Shown piece after piece: positions 1-13,126 of a stretch of DNA of 64,000 nucleotides. This DNA comes from Cyprinodon diabolis. Lineage: Eukaryota; Chordata; Actinopteri; Cyprinodontiformes; Cyprinodontidae. Below the pieces are notes generated by a model, which saw only the letters and a program-made list of their open reading frames with translations, did no database searches and had not been told where the DNA came from. Both the position numbers and the translations under genes were made by a program. The DNA is taken from the NCBI GenBank assembly GCA_030533445.1, contig CM060081.1, forward strand, positions 37,254,111 through 37,318,110. Reading direction: 5' to 3'. Each line of letters opens with the position of its first letter. Positions within the stretch are counted from its first letter, which is position 1.

Positions 1-3000
1 CCAGCTCCAGGCCGAAAGGTACCAGCAGCCAGGAGCTAACTAGCCAGTTAATTTTAATTCAAGCAGCTAATCCCAAAGTGACGCAGTTCATCGGGGATAC
101 AGGAACCGATGCAACACGTGTGATCTGATTATTATGTCATATATGCTGCATTTACTTAAATACTCCATTTATTTTTATATTTATTTGATTTTGATTCTAA
201 ATAACTACTTAATGACAAATAATATTTTTATTTGTCATTTTTAGGGCTCATAAAGCATTAAAAATATTTTAATATAAACTATTTGGATCACTGAAGTGAT
301 ATTTGTTCTTCATCTAATAACAACCCAAACATTGCAATATTTTTTTGATGATATGAGAATTAAAAAATAATTCCATTACCTTTTATTCTCCCTAGAATTA
401 GTTATTTTGATTTGCATAAACTAGAAAAATTTGATGTGTAAAATTAATTGTATCTAAATAATAAAACACATTGATTTAAAATAAAATGCTGTGTTTCTGA
501 GATAAGTACATAACGATAAATAGAAGAAAGTAAATTCTTTCATTAAGGGATTTTCTTAAAGCCTGACAGGCTGATTTTATAACTCGAGCTGATGAATAAA
601 TCAATGACCTATAGCCAGGATCTCTGCTTAAACTCCTTTCCCATCAACTAAATGATTGTTTTGAGGTTGGCTTTAGGTACTGAAATAACAGCTGATCCAA
701 GGTTACATGATGTGTTATCTTTATCAAGATGCTATTATTTCCTCCGGCTCTCTGATGTGCCGAAATGATCTGAAGCTTATTGCTGCCAGTAAGTTTTAAA
801 ATCAATCGATCTCTTTATTTAGACACAATTATGGTCCATAAACAGACAAAAGCAAGAACAAATAATAAAAAAAGAGGAAAAAAAAAAAAAAATATATAAT
901 ATATATAAAATAATCAATCACTGACATATAAACTAAAGCACCAATGATTCTACAAACTGGAGAAGAATCTCACTGAGCATTGTGTAATTTGTGTTTTGTA
1001 CTGAAGAGCTGATCAAGAAGCACGAGTTGGAGAAAGATGAGCTCCGGCCTCTCTACATGGACTTCCAGGCCACCACGCCTATGGTAACTGCTGTCTCTGT
1101 TGTCAATTATGCAATAAGTCAAGACTATTTTCTTATGGAGCTAAAATATCCTTTCTTTTTGTGATTACATCTTCCATAACCTTAACTCTGCTACTAGTTT
1201 GTTTATCTTTGTTGAACTATTTGTGCCTTAAAGCAGCAGACTCATTGTTTTATTAATTTCAACCACTTTTTTATAAGAACATTTCTGATGATGAGAAAAA
1301 GAAATGACAATATATCTTCAGTCCTGTTTTCCCTTTTTTCACTCAGCTTTCTACTGTATATAAGAGGACTGTCTTTGTGTCTAACATGGTGTTATGATTT
1401 GACATGTTTAGGACCCTCGTGTGCTGGATGCCATGTTGCCGTACCAGGTGAATTACTATGGCAACCCTCACTCCAGGACTCATGCCTATGGTTGGGAGAG
1501 CGAGACTGCCATGGAGACCGCCAGAAAGGTATGAGGAGTCACTGCGTACAGGGAGGAAGTAGAAGAAACTTGTACTGTGATAACGCTTCAACAAGATCAC
1601 TCCATTATAGTGACATTTTAAAAATAATTATTACTTTAAGTGATCAAAGCTATGAAGAAGTAAAATATTTATATTTTCAACATTAGCAAACATTTCCAGA
1701 TTGGTAACTAACTTGCAAGCTTGCTAACTTTTTAGTTTTGCGAACTACTTGTATTGCGGCCAGCCATATTGTCCATTCTATTACATCTCTGAATGGGACT
1801 TAATATTTATTTATTTTTTTTCATAATGTATATCAGAATAGATTAGAAAAATTGTGGATTTATCTACAGCCACAGGGAGGCTTTTGTCCCATGGAGTTCA
1901 TTATTACAGGAGCTGACTGATAAGGTCAGAACATACCGAATCCGATTTTGCGTCCGTTCCTACAGAATATTGTGTCGAACAAGGTTGTGGCGTTTAGCAC
2001 TGATTGAAAGTTGCATAGTACCGGCTGAGATAGACCCCCAGGTCTATTTTAGTCGCACTAGGCTCCAATTCAGTGTCAATGTCATGGGTCTGACAGGAAG
2101 ACTGATGCGTCTATAAAGTAAAACATGTCCACTTTTGGGGAAAATACAAAATAAAATCTGTTAATTGCATGTCAAAACAGTGCATAGGATAAATAGAAAG
2201 CGGTACTGACTGATGCAAAAATAATCAATAAAACACTAAAAAAGAATACATTGCCCATGATAGGAATTCAGGAGGACAGAATGGATTTGTGGATAAAGTG
2301 ACAATCTTCTTCCAAAACGAAGGAACAGAAAGTGAACAGAAAGGAACAGAAAGTTACTTAAAATAAGGGTCCACTTTGAGCCACACAAAAAAAAAAATAA
2401 CAAGGGACAGGCAGGGCAGGTAAATGTGGCGTATCTCTCTCATCTCTTTATGAAAAGGAAGAAAAACTTGAATAAACTTCACAGAGCTTTCTCTGAGAAT
2501 CACCTCTCTCTGTCTCAGTCAGCTTATAAACTGTCCCATGGCTTTTATTGCTGTGTTTTCTTTTCTTTAGCCGTAGATCTCATTATGTTTTTAATATAGG
2601 CATAAGAACATTCTCTATCTGCTCTGGTTTGAGATGCTGCACAGACTCTTTAGGTGGGGCTTTGCTTTAAAGCAGTGGTCTCCAACCCTGGTCCTCAAGA
2701 TCTACTGTCCTACAGATTTTAGATGCATCCCTGCTTCAACACAGCTGAATCAAATGATTGATTACCTTTTCAAGCCATTCATTTGATTCAGCTGTGTTGC
2801 AGCAGGGATGCATCTGAAATCTGTAGGACAGTAGATCTTGAGGACCAGGGTTGGAGACCACTGCTTTAAAGAATACACTGGTGTTTTTTTTTTTTGATAA
2901 CTTCTCATAGTCTGTCCATGTCAAATTTGGGGAATTGTTTTCATTTGTGTAAAGCACAGAAGCAGAAATGAAAAAAAATCTGTACAGATCTGCCCATTGG

Positions 3001-5170
3001 GGTCTCTCAAGGCCGTCAGTCTGACATGGAAAAAAATAAGATCGGAGATTAGAAAGTCGTACGCAGCCGGTGTGTTCAGGCTGTTAAGGATGCTATAGTT
3101 AGACATATGGATGGAAAGTTGTGTGGAAGAAAAAGGTGTTTGAAACCACAGGCACTACCACAATAGCAACAAAAGATGCAGAAGAACAGGTTTGATAAAG
3201 TGAATAAATTTGAACCTGATTTGTTGTTAAGGTCTGCCTTAGTTTTTTTTTTTTTAATGTCAAGAAATAAGGTAATTTGAAAATGGTGAAGAATATTGTA
3301 AACATGGTGAGCTAACAAACAAACTATGAAAGCAAACAGTCAGCTAATTGGTAACAACTCTTAGAATAGGGTGATAAAAGACCAGGCATGTAGGGTAGAT
3401 TCAGAGCCACGTCGGGGTTAATGGGAGTAGAAGTTTTAAATGGCGTCTCTGACTTTGAGTGTTTTTATCTGAGCAGCAGGTGGCGGATCTTATCGGAGCC
3501 GATCCCAGAGAAATCATCTTCACCAGCGGAGCCACCGAGTCCAACAACATGGCCATCAAGGTCCCGTTTTTTTACTTTTATTATAACGGCACACATACAG
3601 CTCTTTATAAACATCAGGTTTTGTTTTGAAATTAACAACAACAACAAAATGTTTGTAATTAAATTAACTGCAATAGCTTTTATATGGAGTTCTTTTTGTG
3701 TTTTTTTATTTTTATTGAATACAAGAAAAAAGTGATCTGAAAGGGGAAATTATTTTAAAAGTAAAATTAATATATTGGAGAGAAAGTAAATTCACATGGA
3801 TAGCAAAAACTGATGTTTGAGATTGAAGAAAAAGTCTCGACAGAAAAAATTGTCATTTAATAAATTAAGCTAAAATATTGTTGTTGTTTTTTTTTTTTTG
3901 CTTTTTTTTGCAATCCAATGGAAAACGTTTTCTCTAAACTTCCTTCTTCTCTTTCTGTCTTAAAACCTGTCTTTGCTCTCAATTCAGGATTTTTCTCTCA
4001 ATGTGTAAGATGCTTCATGGATGGGCCTGTGTTCCTTTTGGCCAGTTTCAACATAACTGACAGCAAAATAACTCCATACTTATATGAACTCGAACTCACA
4101 CAATCACTTTCTTTTTTAATTTTAAAATAGTTTTATTTGTGTAGGTGTGGAAAGCACAATAAGTAGCTGGATTAAAAAACAAACCGAGAGCAGTAATAAT
4201 AATAAAGAGAAAGGACCTGACTCATTGTTTAACCCTTTTATTCCGCCTGCAGGGCGTGGCCAGGTTCTACCAGGCCAAGAAGCGTCATGTGATCACAACC
4301 CAGACTGAACATAAATGTGTTTTGGACTCGTGTCGGATTCTGGAGGCTGAGGGATTCAGCGTCTCCTACCTGCCTGTCCAGAAGAATGGACTGCTGGACC
4401 TGAAGGTAAACAATAACAGTAATTAGATGGACCACAAGTACAGTGGCTCTCTAATTTAGTGATTGTATAATATGAAGGTGAAAAATTCTTCCCACATATA
4501 TGAAATCTATCCCTTAAGCCGTGTGTACACTGTGCGATTTTTTTTTTTTTACGTCGTTGCACACAGCTACTGCTCACACTGTACGACTGGTTTAGTCGTA
4601 CAGTGTGAGTTCACAGCTCACGATTTATGTTCAGCCCGGTGCTCTCATGCGATCTACCTGCTCACACTGTACGACTAAAAACCATGTCGGATTCAGCTCT
4701 GCAGTGAGATCGAGCTGCTCTGACTCGTCTATCCGGAAGCCAAACAAATAGAAGGGCAATATAAAGCAATTTTGTGCTGAAAGCCCTAAAAAGAAAAGGC
4801 GGCGACGTATTTGGAAAAAAGACATGGCTGAGCAAACGTGGCTACTATGGTCTGTCAATTTTACAGAAAGAATTGCATTTCAAACATTGCATCCCTGCCA
4901 CGCTGCTGTGTTTACAGAAGAATCCTTGTTTGCTCATGCGCACTGAGCGATTTGCCCCAGGCGGTCGGAAGCATGTTTGATTTTCTCCAGACCTCATGAT
5001 TCCTTATCGGGAGGTGGTCGTGAGAGGCTGATCACCCCTCGTAACCCCCTGTACACTACACGACTCGCGACGCACGATTAGGCTGAAAGTCAGCCCGATT
5101 GAAAGATTCTCGCACGACTGGAAAATCGCCCCGAAAATTGCACAGTGTTCGCCCGGCTTTATGAGCCAAT

Positions 5171-5219
<49 letters not shown>

Positions 5220-7801
5220 AGAAAAATACAACTAAAACAGTGAGGCTGATGAAAACACTGAAGGCCTGTAGGGAATTCCTTTATTTTTTTTCTACAAGTG
5301 ACAGAAATCTCCTTTGTTCTCCATGCCTGGGTTAGATGGTACGATCCAATGTTCTTTCACTAAAGTCTGCGTGAAAATGGTGTTAAGATTTCAGAAAAAA
5401 AACTTGAACTTTAGGGCGATAATGCCAAATACTTTAACGGGGATACATGGTGGTGGCAGAATCAAGGTGTGGGGTTAGTTTAGCTTAGATTGAACTGTCA
5501 AGGTGAATTAAATAATGAATCTTTCTTTTTTTTCAATTACTGGACAATTATGGCCCAAAGCCTTAATGAATGTGCTTGAAAGCTCAAATTGAAACTTAAT
5601 TTAATTACCTAATCCCAGCAAACATCCACATTAAAAAAACTGATCTATTTTTTTGAGATGAAAATTTACCGTAGTAAGACTTCAAAACTAAATCTGAACA
5701 TTTTGAAGAAGTCGTCACAGTGTGATAGATGAACTTTGGTAGAGTTGACTGCGGCAGGCGGCTGCTGTAAAAATAAAGCATTGTAACAATTTGGTTTTTA
5801 ATTAATTTCATTGAAATATATGTGGAAAACACTTTAAATGATTAATTATGCTTTGATGTTTTTATATCATAACATTGCAGTCATTTACTGAGGGGGTGTC
5901 CAAACTTCTGATGGCTACTGTAGTCCTCACTCTGTAACCCATGTCTGTTTGCAGCTGCTGGAGGACTCCATCAGCGCAGACACCTCATTGGTGTCCGTGA
6001 TGACCATCAACAACGAGATCGGAGTCAAGCAGCCCATCGAGGAAATCGGTAGATATGGCAGCATTGAATTAATGCTCCTTTCAATACTAACCCTGCGGCT
6101 GCTTAGAGCCCAGATGGATTCATTTGATCAATAGTTTTGGGCTGACGGAGGTTCGCGCTTCCTCTGTGTAGGTCAGATTTGTCGATCCAAAGGAGTCTTC
6201 TTCCACACTGATGCTGCCCAGGCTGTTGGAAAGATTCCCCTTAATGTCTCTGACTGCAAAGTTGATCTGATGTCCATTAGTGGTCACAAGATCTACGGAC
6301 CCAAAGGTTAGAATCGGTGGGATGTTCTTGTCTGAAAACTCTTTCCAGCTGCTCTACATATGGCAGAGATCTTTTACACCCAGTTAGATTTCTTTTTAGC
6401 TTGCAATACTCCACTCTCTGATATATCTACTCAACTTTAAGGGGTTCAAATGCCAACATCCCTGGAGAAAACTTTGGTCATGCATGTTTACGTTTGCAGG
6501 TGTGGGCGCCTTGTATGTGCGACGACGACCTCGGGTTCGTTTGGAGCCGCTGCAGAACGGAGGCGGGCAGGAGAGGGGCCTTCGCTCCGGTACGGTGCCG
6601 ACCCCGCTGGCCGTCGGGCTGGGCGCAGCCTGCAGCATTGCTCAGAAGGAGATGGAGGTAAAAGTCAGCATCAGATGATCTAAGTGACCAAACCTGAACA
6701 ATACCTCATGACCGCTTTTGTTCTTAGTATGATGAACAGAGAGTGACTATGCTGGCTAACCGTCTGGTCCAGAAGATCATGTCTGAGCTTCCTGATGTTT
6801 TCTTAAATGGAGACCCAGAACAGCGCTACCCTGGTAAATAAACCTAAAGGACTAAATTCATATTCTGCATTTTTTTAGCCTCTTCTCCTTTCCTAATCAT
6901 TGATATCTTCATGGGTGTGCAGGGTGCATTAACCTGTCTTTTGCCTACGTGGAAGGCGAAAGTCTGTTGATGGCCCTGAAGGATGTTGCTCTATCATCTG
7001 GAAGGTAAAACGCCAACCTTTGACTGATATAGGTTTAGGAATATATCATGATATTTACCTTTTCTAAGACTTGTGTGTATTTTTTTTGGGTGCAGTGCAT
7101 GTACATCAGCTTCTTTAGAGCCGTCTTACGTTCTCAGAGCCATCGGAGCAGAGGAGGACCTTGCTCACTCTTCCATCAGGTACAGATCCTACATCACACT
7201 GAGGATTATTGCTTACACGTTTAGTTGGATATGGGAAATCAACCTGTATTTGATGCGGTGTGGTTCAATTTTCTATTGTCAAAGAAAAAAATCTTCTAAG
7301 TGATTAAGTGGTTCCTGTTTACATCCAGGTATATCAAGTCAATTAAAATCATTCAATCTAATGAATTCCTGTTCAGTTCAGTCATATTAAAAAAATCCCG
7401 GCTTTATGTATCAATTTTTATCCTGTAATTTGTCTGGAAATAACAATTTTAATTTCATATTTTTTCCCCTGTCAGCTTGTTCCAAATGTTCCTTATTAAA
7501 AGCTTTTCTGTTTCTGTATGCTGCAGGTTTGGCATTGGCAGGTTCACCACAGAAGAGGAGGTTGATTACACAGCAGAGAAATGCATTCAGCAGGTTCGCC
7601 GACTCAGAGAGATGAGGTGATGTCTACTTTTTTGTGTTTTTTTTATGATCATATCTAAATCTTAGGTTTTATAGTAACGCATTTATTATTTAATCCGGTT
7701 ATGCTAACTTTCCCCTGTCTCTTCTCTTCTCTCTTAGTCCTCTGTGGGAGATGGTTCAGGAAGGCATCGACCTGAAGAGCATCAAGTGGACGCAGCACTA
7801 A
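1..7801 (+). CDS. nfs1: Cysteine desulfurase, mitochondrial (5' end outside window), 13 exons visible
   Basis: PLP enzyme that takes sulfur from L-cysteine, leaving alanine, and passes it as persulfide to the ISCU scaffold for iron-sulfur cluster assembly in the mitochondrial matrix. Coding exons: 1-18 (tentative end of a 5' exon), 1007-1083, 1412-1528, 3477-3560, 4253-4405, 5955-6048, 6172-6306, 6500-6657, 6728-6833, 6923-7004, 7096-7179, 7527-7616, 7738-7801. All junctions are GT-AG with matching phase and give about 419 residues; the human protein has 457. The missing N-terminus, with the targeting peptide, would lie to the left. Seen directly: [13 protein letters not shown] at the fold start, [19 protein letters not shown], the PLP-lysine motif [10 protein letters not shown] across exons 6172-6306 and 6500-6657, the catalytic cysteine in GSACTSAS across the 6923-7004/7096-7179 junction, and the C-terminus IKWTQH. 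No frame breaks. Least certain is the exon piece at 1-18. Confidence 0.95.
2673..2863. mobile_element. Fold-back miniature hAT-type element in an nfs1 intron
   Basis: A 191 bp near-perfect palindrome starts CAGTGGTCTCCAACC and ends with its reverse complement GGTTGGAGACCACTG. The arms match over about 85 bp each, with a short central loop near 2755-2778. Both sides carry CTTTAAAG (2665-2672 and 2864-2871), an 8 bp target-site duplication. A CAGNG terminus with an 8 bp duplication is typical of hAT transposons. It has no coding capacity, so it must have been mobilised in trans. The target octamer is itself a palindrome, so the duplication could be mistaken for a longer inverted repeat. Confidence 0.75.
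4517..5158. mobile_element. Non-autonomous PIF/Harbinger-like element in an nfs1 intron
   Basis: The left end AGCCGTGTGTACACTGTGCG and the reverse complement of the right end, AGCCGGGCGAACACTGTGCA, form an imperfect terminal inverted repeat of about 25 bp. Both flanks are TTA (4514-4516 and 5159-5161), the 3 bp target duplication usual for PIF/Harbinger elements. The interior repeats the motif CACTGTACGACT (near 4578, 4602 and 4664) in both orientations. No transposase frame is visible. The class is inferred from the target duplication and terminal repeat only. Confidence 0.6.
5171..5214. repeat. A-tract followed by (TA)n microsatellite
   Basis: About 15 A residues run into 15 TA units directly right of the Harbinger-like element, inside the nfs1 intron. 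Simple repeat; no other signal. Confidence 0.9.
5400..5922 (+). mobile_element. Decayed Tc1-like fragment (low confidence)
   Basis: At about 5448-5475 the text gives a [13 protein letters not shown] peptide, resembling the conserved segment between the first and second catalytic aspartates of Tc1 transposases. Near 5890-5922 the end GGGTGTCCAAACTTCTGATG resembles a Tc1 terminal repeat. Between them only stops and AT-rich sequence are seen. It lies in the nfs1 intron before exon 5955-6048. Confidence 0.35.
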
Positions 7802-9360
7802 ACCCCGCCCATTTCCCCGCCTCCTACTTAGCTGCCGAAATACGATTACAGTTCCTGAGAAATCCTCAGGATGGTCCAGCTTTTTCTTCCTCTAAACACG
7901 CACAAACTTCCTGTCCGACTTGAAGTCTGTTTGTAGCTGAAGCTCTTTGATTTCATGCAAACACACCGAGCTGGTCCCTCAGAGATGTTAACTATCCACA
8001 CTTCAGCCTCAGTTGTTTTCAGCAACAAGGCTTTCACAAAATGTCAACGAAATAGGATTTGAGATGCAGCTGAAAACAGTCTGAAATAATCCTATGAATG
8101 ACAAAGGAAACAACAATGGAGTAAAATGGCCAGAATTTGGTGCCTGTGCCATTTCTGAGTAAGATTGACAGAGTGGAACGAACTATTATATCATTTAGAG
8201 CAGTTTGAAGCTCAAGGAAAAATATATATACCTGGCTTGTATTATGCCAGCTGTGCTACAGTTAGCGTTAACGTTTGGCTTTTATAATCAGACGGATCAG
8301 ACCGAAAATATCTTTAGTCTTATCTCCAAGTTATATATGCAATATTTGGATGCAGGTTTACGTCTGTAATGTCTGTTTTATTATGTTAATTTACGGAAGC
8401 TATCATCCTGATGTCCGCTGCTGTCAAAGAGTTTTTAGGGTGAAACTTGTTAATCCAACTTTGTTCTTGTTAAAGTGGTAACATCTAGAAAAATGATAAT
8501 TTAATGAAACATTAAAAAATAAAAATGTCAAGCTGCTGTTAACTATGAACAGTTTCGCTGACCCTGTGGGTTTGATGCTTCGCCACATGATGATGATGAT
8601 GCTTAGGCATGACATTTAAATGTGATGGCGGTTGGGATGATTCAAATTGTTTGGAAATGTTGATTTCAGGCCGTTACATCTGTAAGCAGGGATTTGGGTG
8701 GGAGTGAGGGACACTTTGAATTTGACATTTTTGGGGGTTTTAATACAGTAAATGTTACAAAAATATGAAAGGGAGACAGTCCAGTTCATGGGATAAAACC
8801 TGAAAGTTTAAACTAAATGCAGAAGGTGTCTGTTTGATATAAACTTTTTTTTTTTTTAAGATTCAACTTAAAGAATTCAGGCTGTCGTTCAAATAAACAG
8901 ATTAAAGCTCATTGATCTTTTTTTTTTCAAGTTATGGTTTAAAATATCTACTAGGAGGAATCTGGTAAAGTTTGGTTATTGGGAGACACTCTGCAGGACT
9001 TAAATGTTAACCATCCATTTTCCTTCACGCTTGTCCCAAGCAGGGTCGTGAGGGGTGCTGATGCCTATCTCCAGCAGGCAAGAGGTGGGGTCCACCCTGG
9101 ACAGGTCGCCAGTCCATCGCAGGGCTAATGCAGTGATATAAACTAATAACTGCCTGACAGGATAGTGACAAACAATCATCAGTTGTTGTTAATTAAATCC
9201 AGTGTTCTCTGGATTAATACAAAAGAAAATTTAAAAACACCTGGTTTAATTTCTTTATTTAAATCCTGCCCTGTGTGTTCCTCTGCTCCTCTAGCTGTTG
9301 TATTTTATGACACACCAGCTTCTGCTGTTACACGGCTCTCATTGTTGCCCAATAAAATCA
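7802..9360 (+). other. nfs1: nfs1 3' UTR and downstream flank
   Basis: Non-coding sequence after the nfs1 stop codon. Candidate AATAAA poly(A) signals are at 8518-8523 and 9351-9356; the true end cannot be chosen without transcripts. The segment holds no convincing reading frame. Confidence 0.5.
9010..9128. repeat. Dispersed teleost repeat fragment
   Basis: The stretch includes CCATCCATTTTCCTTCACGC and, later, CACCCTGGACAGGTCGCCAG followed by TCCATCGCAGGGC. From memory this is a very common interspersed sequence in fish genomes, probably the tail of a non-LTR retrotransposon. I cannot name the family with certainty. It is short and non-coding. Confidence 0.55.
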
Positions 9361-12339
9361 CTGCTTCATGGTTATGCAGTCAATACTTCTTATGACCAGT
9401 TTGTCTCTTTTTTTTTTTTTTGCAATGTAAATTTAGATATCTAGTTTAAGTTGTTTACCATACATATGTTAATCAAATACATGTTGGAAAATTACAAGGT
9501 GTTTTTTTTTTTAAGATTATTACTTTTTTTTTAACAGCTGCATTGGTTTCAGTCTGTCAAAAACCTAACCTAAGCTTTAATATTTAAAAAGGGAATTCTT
9601 AATGTACAGAATTAAACAATCACATTTTACTAGGTTTATCTTATACTGTAAGAATAAAGTTTACGAGTAAACTTTTCTGACATGTTTACACAAAATCATC
9701 CATCCATGAATATACTGTCTTTCATTAATGGTTTCAAACTTCCCATTCATGGATTTAGTTGGTTTCTTATCAAATGTGGTGGGAATGTATGGAGTTATAT
9801 TTTTTTATTCCATTTTCAACCCAAATAGGTCTGTCTAGTTTATCTTTGATAAAGGCACCCAAAACCAGTAACCCCTTCTAAACCCTGCTGAGGTTTAATT
9901 TGAAATGTAGATCTGTGCTGATCCAGCCAACAGCCTGTCTCGTCCATCAAGTCATTCATCTCATCCATCCATAACGTCTTGAAGAAATCAGTCTTCACAT
10001 ATTTCTTGACCCAGTTGGGACATTTTAACTAATTTATCTTGGGGTTCAGGTTTCAGCCTTTTCTACCTTTTCCATATCTCAGAGCACATAAACAACTTCT
10101 GGAATAGCATAAAAGTAATAGTTTCCTGTAGGGCTGAAACAACAGATTAATTGTGATTAATTGATTATTGAAATAATTGTTAACTAATTTAGCAATCGAT
10201 TAATCATTAACTGGAGTATAGATATTCTAAAACATGCCTTTAGCTGACAGAGCAACTCACTTAGAGCAATAATTATACCTAGGCTGTAAAAAACATATAA
10301 AAATTTTGTATTTAAGATTGTTTTTTTTATGCTCTGTTAAAATGCTCCGTCCTCAAGTGGAATTTTTTTTGTTTGACCTGGTTTATTTTTTTTTTTTTAA
10401 GTCTTCTTTAAGAAAACTTTGACTATCCGATTAATAATCAATCGAAAAATATAACTGACAGATTAATCGATTTGCTAAATAATCATTAGTTTCAGCCCTA
10501 GTTTCCTGGTGCCTTCATGCACAGGAAAATGTCGTATTTGCAGCATCAGAAACTGAATATGTGTTTAAATAAGATTTTAAACAATAAAGCTTCATGTCAA
10601 AATTTAAATCTGTGAAAAAAAAACCTTAAGATTTTAATAGAGTTCATATGTTTGATACTTATATTTGTAAAAAATAACGGATACTTTATCTTAATGTTCT
10701 ATCAAGTTAGATGTTCAAGGAATTCAATTTCATCCAGATGAAACTCAGTTATCCAGATCATTTATTTAGGATTCTTCTTCTGAAAAGAATCAGAGTTGTT
10801 TAAAATTGAAAAATTTCCAACCCTATTCATAAAAATGTCTGCAAAGATGCATTTCTCACGGCTGAAAACAAAAATGATAAGAAAACACATCATCCCTTTC
10901 TTTACTCATTTTCTTTATTGAATATTCTCTAACTTGATGTTTTTAACTTGTTGGTGAGATCAAAAATGTCAGAATATTTTTTTAAGGTTTTATGTCATGT
11001 AGTATATATAATATTGTGCTTAATGACGAAGTGGGAGGACATGAATAGTTTGTTTTTTTTTCATAACACAACATCAAGTGTTGATATATTTCTCTATGAG
11101 CTTTGCAGCATTTTTTTTTTGTCATCAAAGTTGCTAAAGATTAGCTGGATTTTTTTAATTTATAAAAATTGCACTTTGCATCTAATAACAAATGTTCATT
11201 CCACTAAACTTCTGCATGTAAACTGGACTCTGATTTGGTCTGAAATCTTTTGCAGCCACATGCAATACAATAAATGCAGGATTCCCCCATGTTAAGATAA
11301 AATCCAAAGAATCCCAACTGGTTATCACATCCCTGCTGAAGAAACGAATTCCAACAATATAATGCCAATTTTCTGCAACACATTTGCTGTTCCCAGCAGG
11401 GCTTGAGGTAAACTTTAAACTGTTTTTTTTTGTTTGTTTTTTTATCAATGGCTATCAACCCCCTTCCATAAAGCACAGGTTTGTAGGAATTGCAAGTAAT
11501 ATTTATCCAATCAAAAAATTCTTGCACCTAGGCTGTTGATCTCTACAGCTAGTAGTAATCAACTCAAATGTCTTCTGCATTTTTGCACCATATCTACTTA
11601 TTTATTTTCCATATCAATGCCTTTTTGCACCATGCCTCTCCCACACTGTTTACACTTGATCACTGCAGCACTGATTAATGAAAATGTTCTTTTTCATTGC
11701 TAAGCTGCTGCTCATTCACTCTTGGAAAACTATATATAAACCAAATTTCGTTTTTTATACACTGTGTATACAAAATATACAAAGTTTTTTTTTTTGTAAG
11801 TTCAGCTGTATTCATACAAAGATTACATTTCAAACCACAATTGGAAAATATTTGACAATTTCAGATTTTACTTCGGGAGTATCAGAGTAAAGGTGGTTAT
11901 GTATTATAATTTTTTATATTTTTTTTCTCTTTTTGCGCTTTTAAGCTTTTTGTTTACATGTGATTATTAAAAACAAAGTATAATGATTTCATTTACTTAA
12001 CTCTTAACCATTCCATGTTCTATTATATAAAACAAAGTAAAATACAAAGAAGTTGATCATTGTTAAAGCAAATTTGAAAGGATAAAAGGTTCAGGGGGTT
12101 TAAATAAAAATTCCTTTCAATTAAACATAACTTTGAAACAAATATTAACATTTCAGTCCATTTGACAATTTTCTCATGTTTTAACTCATAGGTCAAACTC
12201 TTTTTCATTTAAAGCCTCTTACTTGTTAAACTGTTTTCCTAAATACTGCCTCTGTACTTAGGAAAGGATTCTCAAACGATTTCATATATCTTTACTATCT
12301 TAACTAGTATTCCATATTTGGTTTATAAATTCTTAGGAC
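9361..12339. other. nfs1-rbm12 intergenic region
   Basis: AT-rich intergenic DNA with many T-runs. Apart from the hAT miniature element at 10129-10500 I see no gene. Reading frames of up to 115 codons occur near 10.95-11.5 kb on both strands; they have no recognisable domain and overlap one another, so I do not treat them as genes. Confidence 0.6.
10129..10500 (+). mobile_element. hAT-type miniature element, copy 1, with perfect 8 bp TSD
   Basis: The termini TAGGGCTGAAAC and GTTTCAGCCCTA form a perfect 12 bp inverted repeat. The flanks are GTTTCCTG on both sides (10121-10128 and 10501-10508), an exact 8 bp target duplication as made by hAT transposases. The interior is AT-rich with repeated GATTAAT and AATCGATT motifs near both ends. 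It is 372 bp and non-coding. Relatives are at 30005-30382, 33575-33963 and 42941-43053. Confidence 0.8.
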
Positions 12340-12408
12340 TGTGTAACCAAGTTCAGCCAACAGGAGGCGCACACTTCACGTTCTCGCGTCATCGTTGCTG
12401 TTATCGCG
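12340..12408 (+). promoter_or_regulatory. rbm12: Putative CpG-rich rbm12 core promoter
   Basis: A local cluster of CpGs (GTTCTCGCGTCATCG, TTATCGCGATG) in otherwise CpG-poor DNA, just upstream of a strong splice donor at 12507. There is no TATA box, which fits a housekeeping promoter. The exact start site is unknown. In mammals RBM12 and CPNE1 are reported to share a promoter and 5' leader, so this promoter might also serve cpne1; that is inference. Confidence 0.5.
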
Positions 12409-12506
12409 ATGTTTGAGCCGACATTTCGTGCAGAGACATCACGCAGAGAAGAAAAGACTCCCTTGTATGATATAAACGTCAGTGTTTTAATTGACAAAAT
12501 TCATCG
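12409..12506 (+). other. rbm12: rbm12 non-coding first exon (3' part) with upstream ORF
   Basis: The exon ends at 12506 before GTAAGATT, a near-consensus donor. The matching acceptor is CTCCCCAG at 19957-19964, 28 nt before the rbm12 ATG. An ATG at 12409 opens a frame that stays open to the donor (32 codons plus 2 nt). If spliced to 19965 it gives R, L and then TAG at 19969-19971, a 34-codon upstream ORF ending 21 nt before the main start. The transcription start is not determined. Confidence 0.6.
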
Positions 12507-13053
12507 GTAAGATTTCACATTCGACAGGCCTCTTAATCAGACTTCCCATGCAACTCTGAAAGCAAGAGTTATTGCTATTTTAAACCTCCAAAGCATGCAT
12601 ATTAGCAGGTTTCACCCAACAACCAAGGCTGCTAATTGGACGCTAGCTTGAATGGATGCTAATAGAAAATAATCACGCTGGTGCGGCATAGTTAGTTAAT
12701 ATTGTTTTTTGTAAATATCTTTAAATGTTACTTCATCGGATCTTTGTATTGTTATGCACAGTATATATTCAGTATTAGGTTTGATTTTGCTTTTAAGCTC
12801 GCATGTATATTGCTACTTAGCATTAGCTAGCTAACCGAAACTTCTTATTTTCTATAAAATATAAGGAGGCTAAGGAGATATAGAGTATATGCATTCTGTT
12901 AGTGGCTGCTTGTAGGGAAAAGTAAGCAAATAAAATGTTTATCCAAGACATGAGAATAAATATAAGCTAAACCGAGAAATAGCAAAATATCCTGATTATT
13001 TAGACGAATTGGGTTGAAAGGACAAACTATGTCAATAAACCAGCATTATATCT

Positions 13054-13060
<7 letters not shown>

Positions 13061-13124
<64 letters not shown>
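13061..13124. repeat. (AT)32 microsatellite
   Basis: An uninterrupted 64 bp AT dinucleotide array in the rbm12 leader intron, about 550 bp downstream of the first exon. It is likely length-polymorphic. Confidence 0.95.

Positions 13125-13126
<2 letters not shown>

Noticed and set aside
10948..11527. Overlapping frames of 88-115 codons on both strands
   Set aside because: Mutually overlapping, AT-driven, no recognisable domain. An old transposon fragment is possible but I could not support it.
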